DNA of 64,000 nucleotides from Panulirus ornatus. Taxonomy: Eukaryota; Arthropoda; Malacostraca; Decapoda; Palinuridae. Where the stretch lies: assembly GCF_036320965.1 (NCBI RefSeq), contig NC_092270.1, positions 17,839,940 through 17,903,939 of the forward strand, in the 5' to 3' direction. How positions within the stretch are numbered: the stretch's first letter is position 1; each line of letters starts with the position of its first letter. Of the stretch, positions 38,311 through 48,658 are shown in pieces. Under the pieces are notes generated by a model that saw nothing but the letters and a program-made list of their open reading frames with translations, had not been told where the DNA came from and ran no database searches. The translations under genes and the position numbers were made by a program.

Positions 38311-39096
38311 TCAACCCCGGTATACCACATCGCTCCAATTCACTCTATTCCTTGCCCTCCTCTCACCCTCCTGCATGTTCAGGCCCCGATCACACAAAAT
38401 CTTTTTCACTCCATCTTTCCATCTCCAATTTGGTCTCCCTCTTCTCCTTGCTCCCTCCACCTCCGACACATATATCCTCTTGGTCAATCTTTCCTCACTC
38501 ATCCTCTCCATGTGCCCAAACCACTTCAAAACACCCTCTTCTGCTCTCTCAACCACGCTCTTTTTATTTCCACACATCTCTCTTACCCTTACGTTACTCA
38601 CTCGATCAAACCACCTCACACCACACATTGTCCTCAAACATCTCATTTCCAGCACATCCATCCTCCTGCGCACAACTCTATCCATAGCCCATGCCTCGCA
38701 ACCATACAACATTGTTGGAACCACTATTCCTTCAAACATACCCATTTTTGCTTTCCGAGATAATGTTCTCGACTTCCACACATTCTTCAAGGCTCCCAGA
38801 ATTTTCGCCCCCTCCCCCACCCTATGATCCACTTCCGCTTCCATGGTTCCATCCGCTGCCAGATCCACTCCCAGATATCTAAAACACTTCACTTCCTCCA
38901 GTTTTTCTCCATTCAAACTCACCTCCCAATTGACTTGACCCTCAACCCTACTGTCCCTAATAACCTTGCTCTTATTCACATTTACTCTTAACTTTCTTCT
39001 TCCACACACTTTACCAAACTCAGTCACCAGCTTCTGCAGTTTCTCACATGAATCAGCCACCAGCGCTGTATCATCAGCGAACAACAACTGACTCAC
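38311..39096 (-). pseudogene. LINE RT palm to C-terminus, third concatemer copy (nonsense and deletion upstream)
   Basis: The frame opens at MSQLLFADDTALVADS because the preceding ERAWEV codons carry TGG to TAG (antisense cta at 39100-39102). Further upstream, about 400 bp between LFNLFMDG and YRGISLLS is deleted (junction near 39200, attaaacaacttatacctc). FADD, VNVNKSKVIRDSR, GHMERM and GRPNWRWKDG are present. The copy is dead. Confidence 0.85.
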
Positions 39097-39298
39097 TTCC
39101 TAAGCTCTCTCATCCCCAACAGACTTCATACTTGCCCCTCTTTCCAAAACTCTTGCATTTACCTCCCTAACAACCCCATCCATAAACAAATTAAACAACT
39201 TATACCTCTGTAATTTGAGCACTCACTCTTATCCCCTTTGCCTTTGTACAATGGCACTATGCACGCATTCTGCCAATCCTCAGGCACCTCACCATGAG

Positions 39299-39661
39299 TC
39301 ATACATTAAATAACCTTACCAACCAGTCAACAATACAGTCACCCCCTTTTTTAATAAATTCCACTGCAATACCATCCAAACCTGCTGCCTTGCCGGCTTT
39401 CATCTTCCGCAAAGCTTTTACTACCTCTTCTCTGTTTACCAAATCATTTTCCCTAACCCTCTCACTTTGCACACCACCTCGACCAAAACACCCTATATCT
39501 GCCACTCTATCATCAAACACATTCAACAAACCTTCAAAATACTCACTCCATCTCCTTCTCACATCGCCACTACTTGTTATCACCTCCCCATTTGCGTCCT
39601 TCACTGAAGTTCCCATTTGCTCCCGTGTCTTACGCACTTTATTTACCTCCTTCCAGAACAT
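39299..39661 (-). pseudogene. LINE RT fingers and linker fragment
   Basis: This 120-codon frame runs MFWKEVNKVRKTREQMGTS, WSEYFEGLLNVFDD, NREEVVKALRKMKAGKAAG, GIAVEFIKKGGDCIVDW. The region between this frame and 39682 is frameshifted. It belongs to the third concatemer copy. Confidence 0.85.
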
Positions 39662-39681
39662 CTTTTTATTCTCCCTAAAAT

Positions 39682-40245
39682 TTAAAGATACTCTCTCACC
39701 CCAACTCTCATTTGCCCTTTTTTTTCACCTCTTGCACCTTTCTCTTGACCTCCTGTCTTTCTTTTATACATCTCCCACTCAATTGCATTTTTTCCCTGCA
39801 AAAATCGTCCAAATGCCTCTCTCTTCTCTTTCACTAATACTCTTACTTCTTCATCCCACCACTCACTACCCTTTCTAATCAACCCACCTCCCACTCTTCT
39901 CATGCCACAAGCATCTTTTGCGCAATCCATCACTGATTCCCTAAATACATCCCATTCCTCCCCCACTCCCCTTACTTCCGTTGTTCTCACCTTTTTCCAT
40001 TCTGTACTCAGTCTCTCCTGGTACTTCCTCACACAAGTCTCCTTCCCAAGCTCACTTACTCTCACCACCCTCTTCACCCCAACATTCACTCTTCTTTTCT
40101 GAAAACCCATACAAATCTTCACCTTAGCCTCCACAAGATAATGATCAGACATCCCTCCAGTTGCACCTCTCAGCACATTAACATCCAAAAGTCTCTCTTT
40201 CGCGCGCCTGTCAATTAACACGTAATCCAATAACGCTCTGGCCAT
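39682..40245 (-). pseudogene. LINE endonuclease C-terminus and linker (187 codons)
   Basis: It contains LLDYVLIDRRAKERLLDVN and the endonuclease motif GMSDHYLVEAKV, then the linker KYQERLSTEWKKVR, GMRRVGGGLIRKGSEWWDEE and KREAFGRFLQGKN. SDH is the conserved C-terminal APE-endonuclease motif. Frameshifts at both ends separate it from neighbouring LINE frames. Confidence 0.85.
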
Positions 40246-40498
40246 CTCTCCTACTTACATAAGTATACTTATGTATATCTCGCTTTTTAAACCAGGTATT
40301 CCCAATCATCAGTCCTTTTTCAGCACATAAATCTACAAGCTCTTCACCATTTCCATTTACAACACTGAACACCCCATGTATACCAATTATTCCCTCGACT
40401 GCCACATTACTCACCTTTGCATTCAAATCACCCATCACTATAACCCGGTCTCGTGCATCAAAACCACTAACACACTCATTCAGCTGCTCCCAAAACAC
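40211..40498 (-). pseudogene. LINE endonuclease central fragment (95 codons)
   Basis: MFWEQLNECVSGFDARDRVI is followed by VMGDLNAKVSN, the GDxN motif of APE-type endonucleases, and GEELVDLCAEKGLMIGNTWF and RDIHKYTYVSRRDG. A frameshift near 40210-40245 separates it from the SDHY part. The N-terminal SETK region is absent because the copy is 5'-truncated at 40512. Confidence 0.85.
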
Positions 40499-40512
40499 TT
40501 GCCTCTCATGAT

Positions 40513-40521
40513 GAATGAACT
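40513..40521. repeat. Target-site duplication, 5' side of the LINE concatemer
   Basis: gaatgaact begins exactly where LINE homology stops. Related copies continue catgatctttc after catgat, as at 61338-61348. Confidence 0.8.
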
Positions 40522-41845
40522 GGGCGAGTTAAATGTAATCAAGTGTTGTGTTTGGCAGGGAGAGAGATTTTGTATGTTTTGAGGACAGAATGCCAGCAGT
40601 CCACATGTAGGTGAGGCAGAAAGAAATGACAGCTATGTGGGTCAGAGGAGTGCAACTTGACAACCATTGAAGTGCTGGCTCACTATGTAGCCATCACAAA
40701 ACCTCCTGATACCCAGGCAGGTAGTACTGGTAATGTACCTCCCTGGTCATTGGCTGCCTACCAAGTACTCCCTACACACCACTAAATGTAAACCAAAAAA
40801 TCTGAATCACTCTCCATAAGTATCATTATATACCTTAGGTAGTGTATATACATCATTGCAAAACAAAGATAATGGCATGTCAAAGCTATTTTTGAAGCAA
40901 GTCCAATCTAGTATAATATTCCTGTCAACATGCCCCTCGAGTAAACTTTTACTGAGGAAGGAATATGTTTGTACTCCCTTAACTGTTTTTCTGTATGGTC
41001 AGGTTGTATAGTAAACATTTACTATAAACAATGAGAGATTATTTGTTGCACATAAAAGTTGTTTGTTGAACTTGCTGCAGGACATGAAAACTTTGTATGT
41101 GAGGGTTGATAAAGTGCAATTATTATAATTGTACTTTTTGGTAAGCATTAGCTTTTCCAGTACTCGAGAGAATGTCAGAAATGCCTGAAACATAGTTTTG
41201 GTAAAAATATGCTTTCCTTGCATTACTTTGAGTTAATGACTTGTGAAAGTACAGATATGTTAATCGATAAATTGACATTTGCTTTTGGTTAGACTAATAA
41301 AAGATTGTTTCTCTTAAAATGAGATGAAGCACTGCATGAGTCATGTGGAAACTTCTCGTATTATTGTTTCACTTATGTTTCTGGCCTGTAATCCAAAGAC
41401 TGACAGTAGTGTTATTTTATGTATCTGGCCTGTAATCCCAAGACTGACTGTAGTGTTATTTTTTAGTTTTTTGGGGTTTTTCCACATTTTTGTGGTACTT
41501 CATATACATTTTTTTTTATTGAATCAAGATAAATGTAAAACAAGGCTTGTATTGGAATTTTGGTTCTCTTATGCATGCTCTTTTGTACATAGTGGGTCAA
41601 TTCTTCTCTCATGGTTTCAATCAAATGAGATGAGGAACAGCAAGATTCATACAAAGAAACCTGTCGTTTTGTTTCACTAATGTACCTGGCTTGTAATCTG
41701 AGGTCTGACAAGTGTTCATCACTAGTCTTAGGATTTGTATGTTTTGTGGTATTTTTTTGTTTCTTGACATTTTTGAGTGTAAAACGAGGATTGTACCAGA
41801 ATTTTTATCGCTATTTGTATGCACTTTTATTTTAAAGTTAATCAT
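40522..41845. other. AT-rich single-copy stretch
   Basis: No gene is recognised. A roughly 50-bp segment (tctggcctgtaatcc...aagactgac) is tandemly duplicated near 41380-41460, with a third diverged copy near 41687. Confidence 0.5.
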
Positions 41846-41854
41846 TTCTGCCTT

Positions 41855-41997
41855 TTTTTTTTTTTTTTTAATTTTCCAAAAGAAGGAACAGAGAAGAGGT
41901 CCAGGTGAGGATATTCCCTCAAAGGCCCAGTCCTCTGTTCTTAACGCTACCTCGCTATCGCGGGAAATAGCGAATAGTATGAAAAAAAAAAAAAAAA
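41855..41997 (+). mobile_element. Non-autonomous short element, 5'-truncated, with target-site duplication
   Basis: It starts with a T run, then ccaaaagaaggaacagagaa, ggtccaggtgaggatattcc, the shared hairpin (acgctacctcgctatcgcgg, about 41944-41963) and a poly(A) of 15. The flanks ttctgcctt occur at 41846-41854 and 41998-42006. The duplication and A-tail are the hallmarks of LINE-driven retrotransposition. Confidence 0.8.
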
Positions 41998-42006
41998 TTC
42001 TGCCTT

Positions 42007-44639
42007 CATGGTTTCAACCATGAAAATATTGAGAATCTTTAGTTTTATGTTCCTTGATGTATTTCAGGTTATGAACCATAGTTGCCTCATGTAATCATGG
42101 TTGGACATTTTCAGCTTGACAGAAACTTGTTTTCTCCCAAAGTTCCATACATGTCCAAGAAGTCTGCATGATAGTCACATTGATTTTACAATAAGTGGTA
42201 GAAACTTTTGTCCCCATGTTACCCGGCTGATACAGGTTTATTGTAAATACTTTAATGGAAATTTGGACACATGTCTATTCAAAAAATATTTTCTCACCCA
42301 GAACAACGGTTCCTTGAGCTCCTGATGGATGATACAACTCTGTACACCAAGATAAGGTTTGTATTGTACTACACAGATACTTGTGTTGTCATGCATTAGT
42401 TTATAGTTCCCAGTTTGTACTGGACAGGGAAGTAGTTCTTCATATGGGAGTCCCTCATCTCAAACTTTACTCTGTATCATATGGAATTTACAATTGGTAT
42501 TTTTTTTCCCATCCGTCCTGTTGCTCTTGATGCAGAAATATCTCATGATATCTTCTCTTGAATTATTACTTGCTGTGACCTATGGTTGTTCTTCCGTTGT
42601 AACCTACAATGAACTGTTCACTTTTATCCGACTGGTTGAAGAACTTAAAGGATACCATCGTCAACATCTTATCTTTTATCTTCCATATTGGGACAGATTT
42701 ATGGCATCTAATTTCTTTACGTAACTTTGCTATCGTAAGCATTTTTCTGCCATTGGTGTCACTTGACAATTTTCATAATGATTGTTATTGTCATCAGTAT
42801 ATGAATTTCATTTCTCACCTCAAGTTTAATTATGTTTACATTGGAGGCACTGTTGCTTGGCTGTAGATGGCAATCCAAACAGAGGCCTTGGTAATCCACT
42901 AGTGATCACAGTGAATGGTCAGATGCATTCTTTTGGGAGTTACTACCTGTAGCTCCCACTACTGTGCCCATGCTTCCTATACTTAGGCCCATTTGGTAAA
43001 TACTGTACAGTGTCTTTCCTGAACTAGGAACTCCTAAGTCTTATTTCATAAGAAGAGATAATGTAAATGATGGAATGATTGAAAATCGTGTTGCATACTG
43101 AGGTTTTGTTTATCTAGTAAATAACTTTTAAACCTGAAATAGTGGTCCTAATAAGAAAATTATTTTTATATTTTTTTTTTGTGCCTATTCATAGATTAAG
43201 GAAAACAATTGCTACTTTTTGTGCATTCCCGACCTTCTCTCGGGCAGGGCTCTTCATTTCTATTGCTTCTTTTGATGTCTCCTGCTATTTGCTAATTTCA
43301 TTTTTCTATAATGGAAGTTAATGAAGACATTGAACAAAAAAGTTGGGGAATGATGAACAGTATAGTAGCACCTTCCTACAATAGCCTTTCCATAAAGAAG
43401 TGAAGAGCAAAGGAATTGAGAGCAGAGAAAATGTAGAGAGAGTGAAGAAAATCTTGAAGACATTAGGGATACAATAAATGAAAAGCTTGAATTCAAGGGG
43501 CATAAAGATGGGATGGTTCTTTCATGCTGAATAATGAGTGGTATGAGAACTTCAACCTCAAGGAACAGAAAGCCGATGATAAAATGTCCATTATATATTA
43601 AAGAAACACAATAGAATGCTGTTATGTTTTGTGGTCTCCATTTAAACAGATGGAAGTAAACATGCTCTGAAGAATACAGAAAAGTTTCAGTTGATGTCCT
43701 GGACTCTTGGAGCGTATGATCTACCATGGGCAAGCTGAAAGAATTTAAACTCTAGAAAGATGATGTGGTACATGATAAATGCAAAGCAGCAGTTTGATAT
43801 AAAGAATAACATTTAGATTTGAAAGCATATGTGTAAGGATGATTCACAATTATCAAACTGGGAGCAGTTCCTGGGAATTTGCTTAAAAGTATATCGCACA
43901 AAAATGAACCAGTTTCCTTCAGAAGAGCTTGAAAAGATTATTTATTGCAATATCAGGAGAAAAAGGAATGTGTTACTTCAGACACAATTACAAAAAAGAC
44001 TAAATTTATGGCTGAAATCAGTTGCTGATATCTTGAATAGTTATGTATTCAAAAGGGAGAAATATCCAAGAGAAACTGTATTGCATGACAAGCAAGACGT
44101 GATGAACTCTGTGTGATTGCCCAGCGTAGTTAATCGTACTTACACATTTTTCTTGCTTACTGATTTTCCCCTTGTTTGCAAGACTCTTGGCATGCTTAAG
44201 TACCTCCATACGACTTAACTTTCAGTCTTGCCTCAAAACTTGACATATTTGTCTTGTGTGCGCTGAAGTTCTGTTTTGCTTTTTCTACTCTGAGAGCTGA
44301 CTGTTTGTGTGCTCCCACTCCTAGCTTTACCACATAATACATGGTAAGCTAATGCATCACATTACTACTGCATGGCCACAGTCAGTTCAGTGATTGCCTA
44401 TTGTGATGTCTATTTCTTACCCACACTGCAAAATTTTGGAAACCTTTACAACCACAGGTCTCATTTAACAGGTATGACCTGCCCATTTCGAATGTGTTTC
44501 CTTTTCTCTTATTTTTCCCTCACTTTTACCCATCTTCATATTTTGATTATGGCCTATCCTTGGTGTGAACTTGTCTGACTGGATTCTCTAACACAAAAAG
44601 ATTTCTTAGATTCAACTAGTGATGGTCATCCCTTTTGTC
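42007..44639. other. AT-rich single-copy stretch
   Basis: Short open frames (for example 43829-44116 +) show no recognisable domain or context. No gene or element is called. Confidence 0.45.
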
Positions 44640-45390
44640 TTGACAACAGTACCAAATTTCTGTTTCTATTATCTCAGAGTGGAGAAATTATGATACTTTT
44701 TACAAGTATCACCAATTACCAGACAGTTAACGTAACCTATGTCTGAGGCTTTACCTTAATGGCCACAGATAAGGTCATGGTTTTTGTTTACTGCAGGGTT
44801 CATGGTATTTTTCACATCTGCTCCATATCTTCGAAACTAGTAGGGGGATTTGAGATAATTCTTCATGCAAATCTTGCCCACAACTAGATGAGTTCCATGA
44901 TTCACCAAAGGGCCATATTAAGATCAAGGTCACAGCAGGTGTCATGGTATTTTTAGTTGCTGCACCATACCTTTGGAATGAATGGAGGGTTTGGGATGAT
45001 ATGTTGGATGTGTGCAACTAAGCACAGGATGTCATTCTTGGCCCACTCCCACAACTATACCTTTAGGGTCACAGCAGGGATTATTGTAAATTTTTTACTT
45101 TGACTTTTGGACAATTAGAGGAATTAGGGTGCTACCCTTTACAGTTATAACTGTCCACTGGGCAGTGTGTCATGACCCATCCTTAGAGCTTTACCTTTAA
45201 GGTCAAGGCTTAGGTCATATTGTTTGATGGAAGGATCATGGTATTTTATTTCTGCTCCATAACTTGGAAATGGGAGAGGGATTAGGATGATACTTTTTAC
45301 AAATATTATCCACTGAGACAGTGTGTCATGATCAACCCCCTTGGTTTTATCTTTAAGTTCCAGGTTATGGCAGGATTCATGTTCATGTCT
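44640..45390. repeat. Degenerate tandem repeat, about 135-160 bp period, about 5 copies, AGGTCA-containing
   Basis: Related blocks contain gatgatactttttacaa-like, tcatggtattt...ctgctccata-like and ttaaggtcaaggt/cacagcagg-like segments in a constant order. The AGGTCA-like words lie near 44771, 44931, 45066, 45203 and 45357. The copies are strongly diverged, so this is an old array. Confidence 0.65.
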
Positions 45391-45647
45391 GGTCATAACA
45401 TTTGATCCTATAAAGGCATTGCAATGATGCTTTCTCCAAATGTTACAGGTACCAGTGTGTTGTGAAGTTATCCACAACACACAAGTTATGTTGCAAAATG
45501 TTAGCCCATCGCCATGTTTTATGCTGCATCCCCATTCCTTTAGTGTTACAGCTGTGATCAAACTTATTCACAAGTTTTAAATGCTAGCAGACAATACTCC
45601 TTACTGTGTGAAATGCAGTTAAATTCAACCATTTCAGAGTAGTTTTT

Positions 45648-46560
45648 TTTTTTTTTTTTTGTCTCCCGCGTTTGCGAGGTAGCGCAAGGAAACAGACGAA
45701 AGAAATGGCCCAACCCACCCCCATACACATGTATATACATACGTCCACACACGCAAATATACATACCTACACAGCTTTCCATGGTTTACCCAAGACGCTT
45801 CACATGCCCCGATTCAATCCACTGACAGCACGTCAACCCCGGTATACCACATCGCTCCAATTCACTCTATTCCTTGCCCTCCTTTCACCCTCCTGCATGT
45901 TCAGGCCGCGATCAAACAAAATCTTTTTCACTCCATCTTTCCACCTCCAATTTGGTCTCCCTCTTCTCCTCGTTCCCTCCACCTCCGACACATATATCCT
46001 CTTGGTCAATCTTTCCTCACTCATTCTCTCCATGTGCCCAAACCATTTCAAAACACCCTCTTCTGCTCTCTCAACCACGCTCTTTTTATTTCCACACATC
46101 TCTCTTACCCTTACGTTACTTACTCGATCAAACCACCTCACACCACACATTGTCCTCAAACATCTCATTTCCAGCACATCCATCCTCCTGCGCACAACTC
46201 TATCCATAGCCCACGCCTCGCAACCATACAACATTGTTGGAACCACTATTCCTTCAAACATACCCATTTTTGCTTTCCGAGATAATGTTCTCCACTTCCA
46301 CACATTCTTCAAGGCTCCCAGAATTTTCGCCCCCTCCCCCACCCTATGATCCACTTCCGCTTCCATGGTTCCATCCGCTGCCAGATCCACTCCCAGATAT
46401 CTAAAACACTTCACTTCCTCTAGTTTTTCTCCATTCAAACTCACCTCCCAATTGACTTGACCCTCAACCCTACTGTACCTAATAACCTTGCTCTTATTCA
46501 CATTTACTCTTAACTTTCTTCTTTCACACACTTTACCAAACTCAGTCACCAGCTTCTGCA
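45648..46560 (-). mobile_element. LINE copy, 5'-truncated, short 3' UTR, with 13-bp target-site duplication
   Basis: It runs on the minus strand from LQKLVTEFGK (46560) to the hairpin (about 45661-45690) and a poly(A) (poly(T) 45643-45660). The flanks cagagtagttttt at 45635-45647 and 46559-46571 form a clear target-site duplication, with cag also matching the LINE at the truncation point. The coding frame (part of 45833-46612 -) is open from the truncation point to VVYRG, but lacks FADD and everything upstream. Confidence 0.9.
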
Positions 46561-46571
46561 GAGTAGTTTTT

Positions 46572-46980
46572 ATTCTTTGGAAATTTGTGTTATTAATTGT
46601 TGCAGCATACAATTGTTTTCAAAAACTGCTATGAGGATTTATTTTTGTTGCATGTCATTAACAAAAGGCCAGTTATGTGCTTTAACAGATCTTTGTATTC
46701 ATATTAACAAAGACAGTTTGTGCAACCCTAAAAGCATACTACAATAAGTCATGACAGGGCCCTTTATCACGGCATCCATCTCTGGTGCATCTTATAGTTA
46801 ACCATGTTTTCTCAGATCTGCAAAATATTTCTCACTTTTTAGGACTCGCATAAGATTGGAAGAAGGGGAGAGATGTAGTGTACTTAATGGATGTGGTTAT
46901 TTACACATCATAAACTTGACTCATTTCAAACATTACTTGCCATGTGTATTTAGAAGAAGAAAAAAAAGATACATAGAATG
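46572..46980. other. Single-copy spacer
   Basis: AT-rich sequence between two LINE insertions. Nothing is recognised. Confidence 0.5.
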
Positions 46981-47662
46981 GGGTTGGAAATGAAATGTTT
47001 GAGGACAATGTGTGGTGTGTGGTGGTTTGATCAAGTAAGTAATGAAAGGGTAAGAGAAATGTGTGGTAATGAAAAGAGTGTGGTTGAGAGAGCAGAAGAG
47101 GATGTGTTGAGATGGTTTGGACACTTGGAGAGAATGAGCGAGGAAAGATTGACAAAGAGGATATTAGTGTCAGAGATAGAGGGAACAAGAAGTGGGAGAC
47201 CAAATTAGATGTGGAAGGATGGAGTGAAAAAGATTTTGAGCGATTAGGGCCTGAACATACAGGAGGATGGAAGATGAGCAAGGAATAGAGTGAATTGGAA
47301 CTTTGTGGTATACTGGGGTGGACGTGCTGTCAGTGGATTGAACCAGGGCATATTAAGTGTCTGGGGTAGACCATGGAAAGGTCTGTGGAACCTGGATGTG
47401 GAAAGGGGGGCTGTGGTTTCGGTGCATTACACGACAGCTAGAGACTGAATGTGAACAAATGTGGCCCTTTTTTTGTCTTTTTCTGGCGCTAACTCGCTGT
47501 GGGGGGTGCTGTTTCATTTGTGGTGGGGTGGTAACAGGAATGGATGAAGGCAACAAGTATATGTACATGTGTATATACGTTGAAATGTATAAGTATATAT
47601 ATGGGAGTTTATGTAGATACATGTGTGAGTGGGTTGCACCATTCCTCATTGGGAGACAGCGA
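46981..47662 (+). mobile_element. LINE 3' end, plus strand, 5'-truncated, long 3' UTR
   Basis: It starts at MGLEMKCLRTMCGVWWFDQV (46978-47037), continues through GHLERMSEERLTKR and GRPN, then a TGG to TAG nonsense at about 47205. The long UTR follows (gctgtggtttcggtgcatta, cagctagagactgaatgtg). It ends near tgggagacagcgatt. It is moderately old. Confidence 0.85.
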
Positions 47663-48386
47663 TTAATTATAATATAAGTATAGAATAAAAATAGGGTAAG
47701 GAAAGTAAATATTTACAGTGGTCTAGTAAGACAGAAGTTTAAAACAAAAATGGCTTTTACAAAACTTATAACACTTATGAGTGTGATGACTTCCATTTTT
47801 TATCTCAATCTACATCAGGAATGGGGTAGGCATGATAATTGGCACCATTGCACTATTTAAGGGGCCTTTATACCTAAGATTTCAAAAACTAAACTGAAAT
47901 AATTTCTAATTATTCCCAGGTTTGTGTAGCTCACTCGTGGCATCTGTTACACCATTAGGCTTGTGAACAGTGGAAGGATCTTCATAGCTCAGAGTTATTG
48001 TGTGGTGTATATGTTAATCTCCAGCTGAAGAAAAACGTGGCCTGAGTGGGACATCAGCTTTAGACTTCACCTTTGTGAAAGTAAGTTTATGCTCCTTTAG
48101 ATTTGTAATTATTGTTAGGTTTATCAATTACCATTTTGAATTTGGCAACTGATCAGAGTATTTTCAAGTGCTATATTTTTGCCAGCAGCATGATGTGAAC
48201 AACTTTGTTAAAACCAAAACATGAGACCATATTGATAGCTGACTGATATGATACTGCATACTGGGAGAAAATCCATTAGATTAATGTCTCGATAAAGGTT
48301 TTATATAATGCTGCATACTGGGAGAAAACCCATTAGATTAATGTCTCGGTAAAAGGTTTCGAGTTCATCCAGATATTTGAGCGGTC
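47663..48386. other. Single-copy stretch with a 59-bp tandem duplication
   Basis: A segment with gcatactgggagaaaatcca and ttagattaatgtctcgataa is repeated at about 48252-48310 and 48311-48360, just upstream of a LINE insertion. No gene is recognised. Confidence 0.55.
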
Positions 48387-48658
48387 ACCTTCAGAGAAAG
48401 GTGCAAGAGGTGAAAAAGAGGGCAAATGAGAGTTGGGGTGAGAGAGTATCATTAAATTTTAGGGAGAATAAAAAGATGTTCTGGAAGGAGGTAAATAAAG
48501 TGCGTAAGACAAGGGAGCAAATGGGAACTTCAGTGAAGGGCGCAAATGGGGAGGTGATAACAAGTAGTGGTGATGTAAGAAGGAGATGGAGTGAGTATTT
48601 TGAAGGTTTGTTGAATGTGTTTGATGATAGAGTGGCAGATATAGGGTGTTTTGGTTGA
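48377..48658 (+). pseudogene. LINE linker fragment upstream of the nonsense codon
   Basis: Encodes LQRKVQEVKKRANESWGERV, WKEVNKVRKTREQMGTSVKG and WSEYFEGLLNVFDDRVADIG, ending in CFG then TGA at 48656-48658. Other copies read CFGRGG, so CGA became TGA, a CpG-type transition. The same frame continues immediately as 48665-50041. Confidence 0.85.

Larger units (their letters stand above)
35144..40512 (-). mobile_element. LINE concatemer: three tandem copies within one target-site duplication
   Basis: Minus-strand order from 40512: endonuclease (C-terminal half), linker, RT with a deletion, C-terminal region, short 3' UTR, A-tail (38114); then a copy starting inside RT at SLLSIPGK and ending in an A-tail (38113-36640); then another copy starting at the same RT codons (36623-35144). 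The outer flanks carry gaatgaact at 35135-35143 and 40513-40521. There is no other target duplication at the inner junctions, so the 5.4-kb unit behaves as one insertion. Confidence 0.85.

Noticed and set aside
35317..38827. Plus-strand ORFs of 110-165 codons repeated across LINE copies
   Set aside because: They are antisense shadows of the LINE RT and C-terminal region and recur wherever that region occurs.
43829..44116. 95-codon ORF with a basic, coiled-looking peptide
   Set aside because: There is no recognisable family, no start context and no neighbouring exon. AT-rich DNA yields such frames by chance.
46970..47690. Target-site duplication (atagaat) around the LINE at 46981-47662
   Set aside because: Seven AT-rich bases at imprecise positions are too weak to call.
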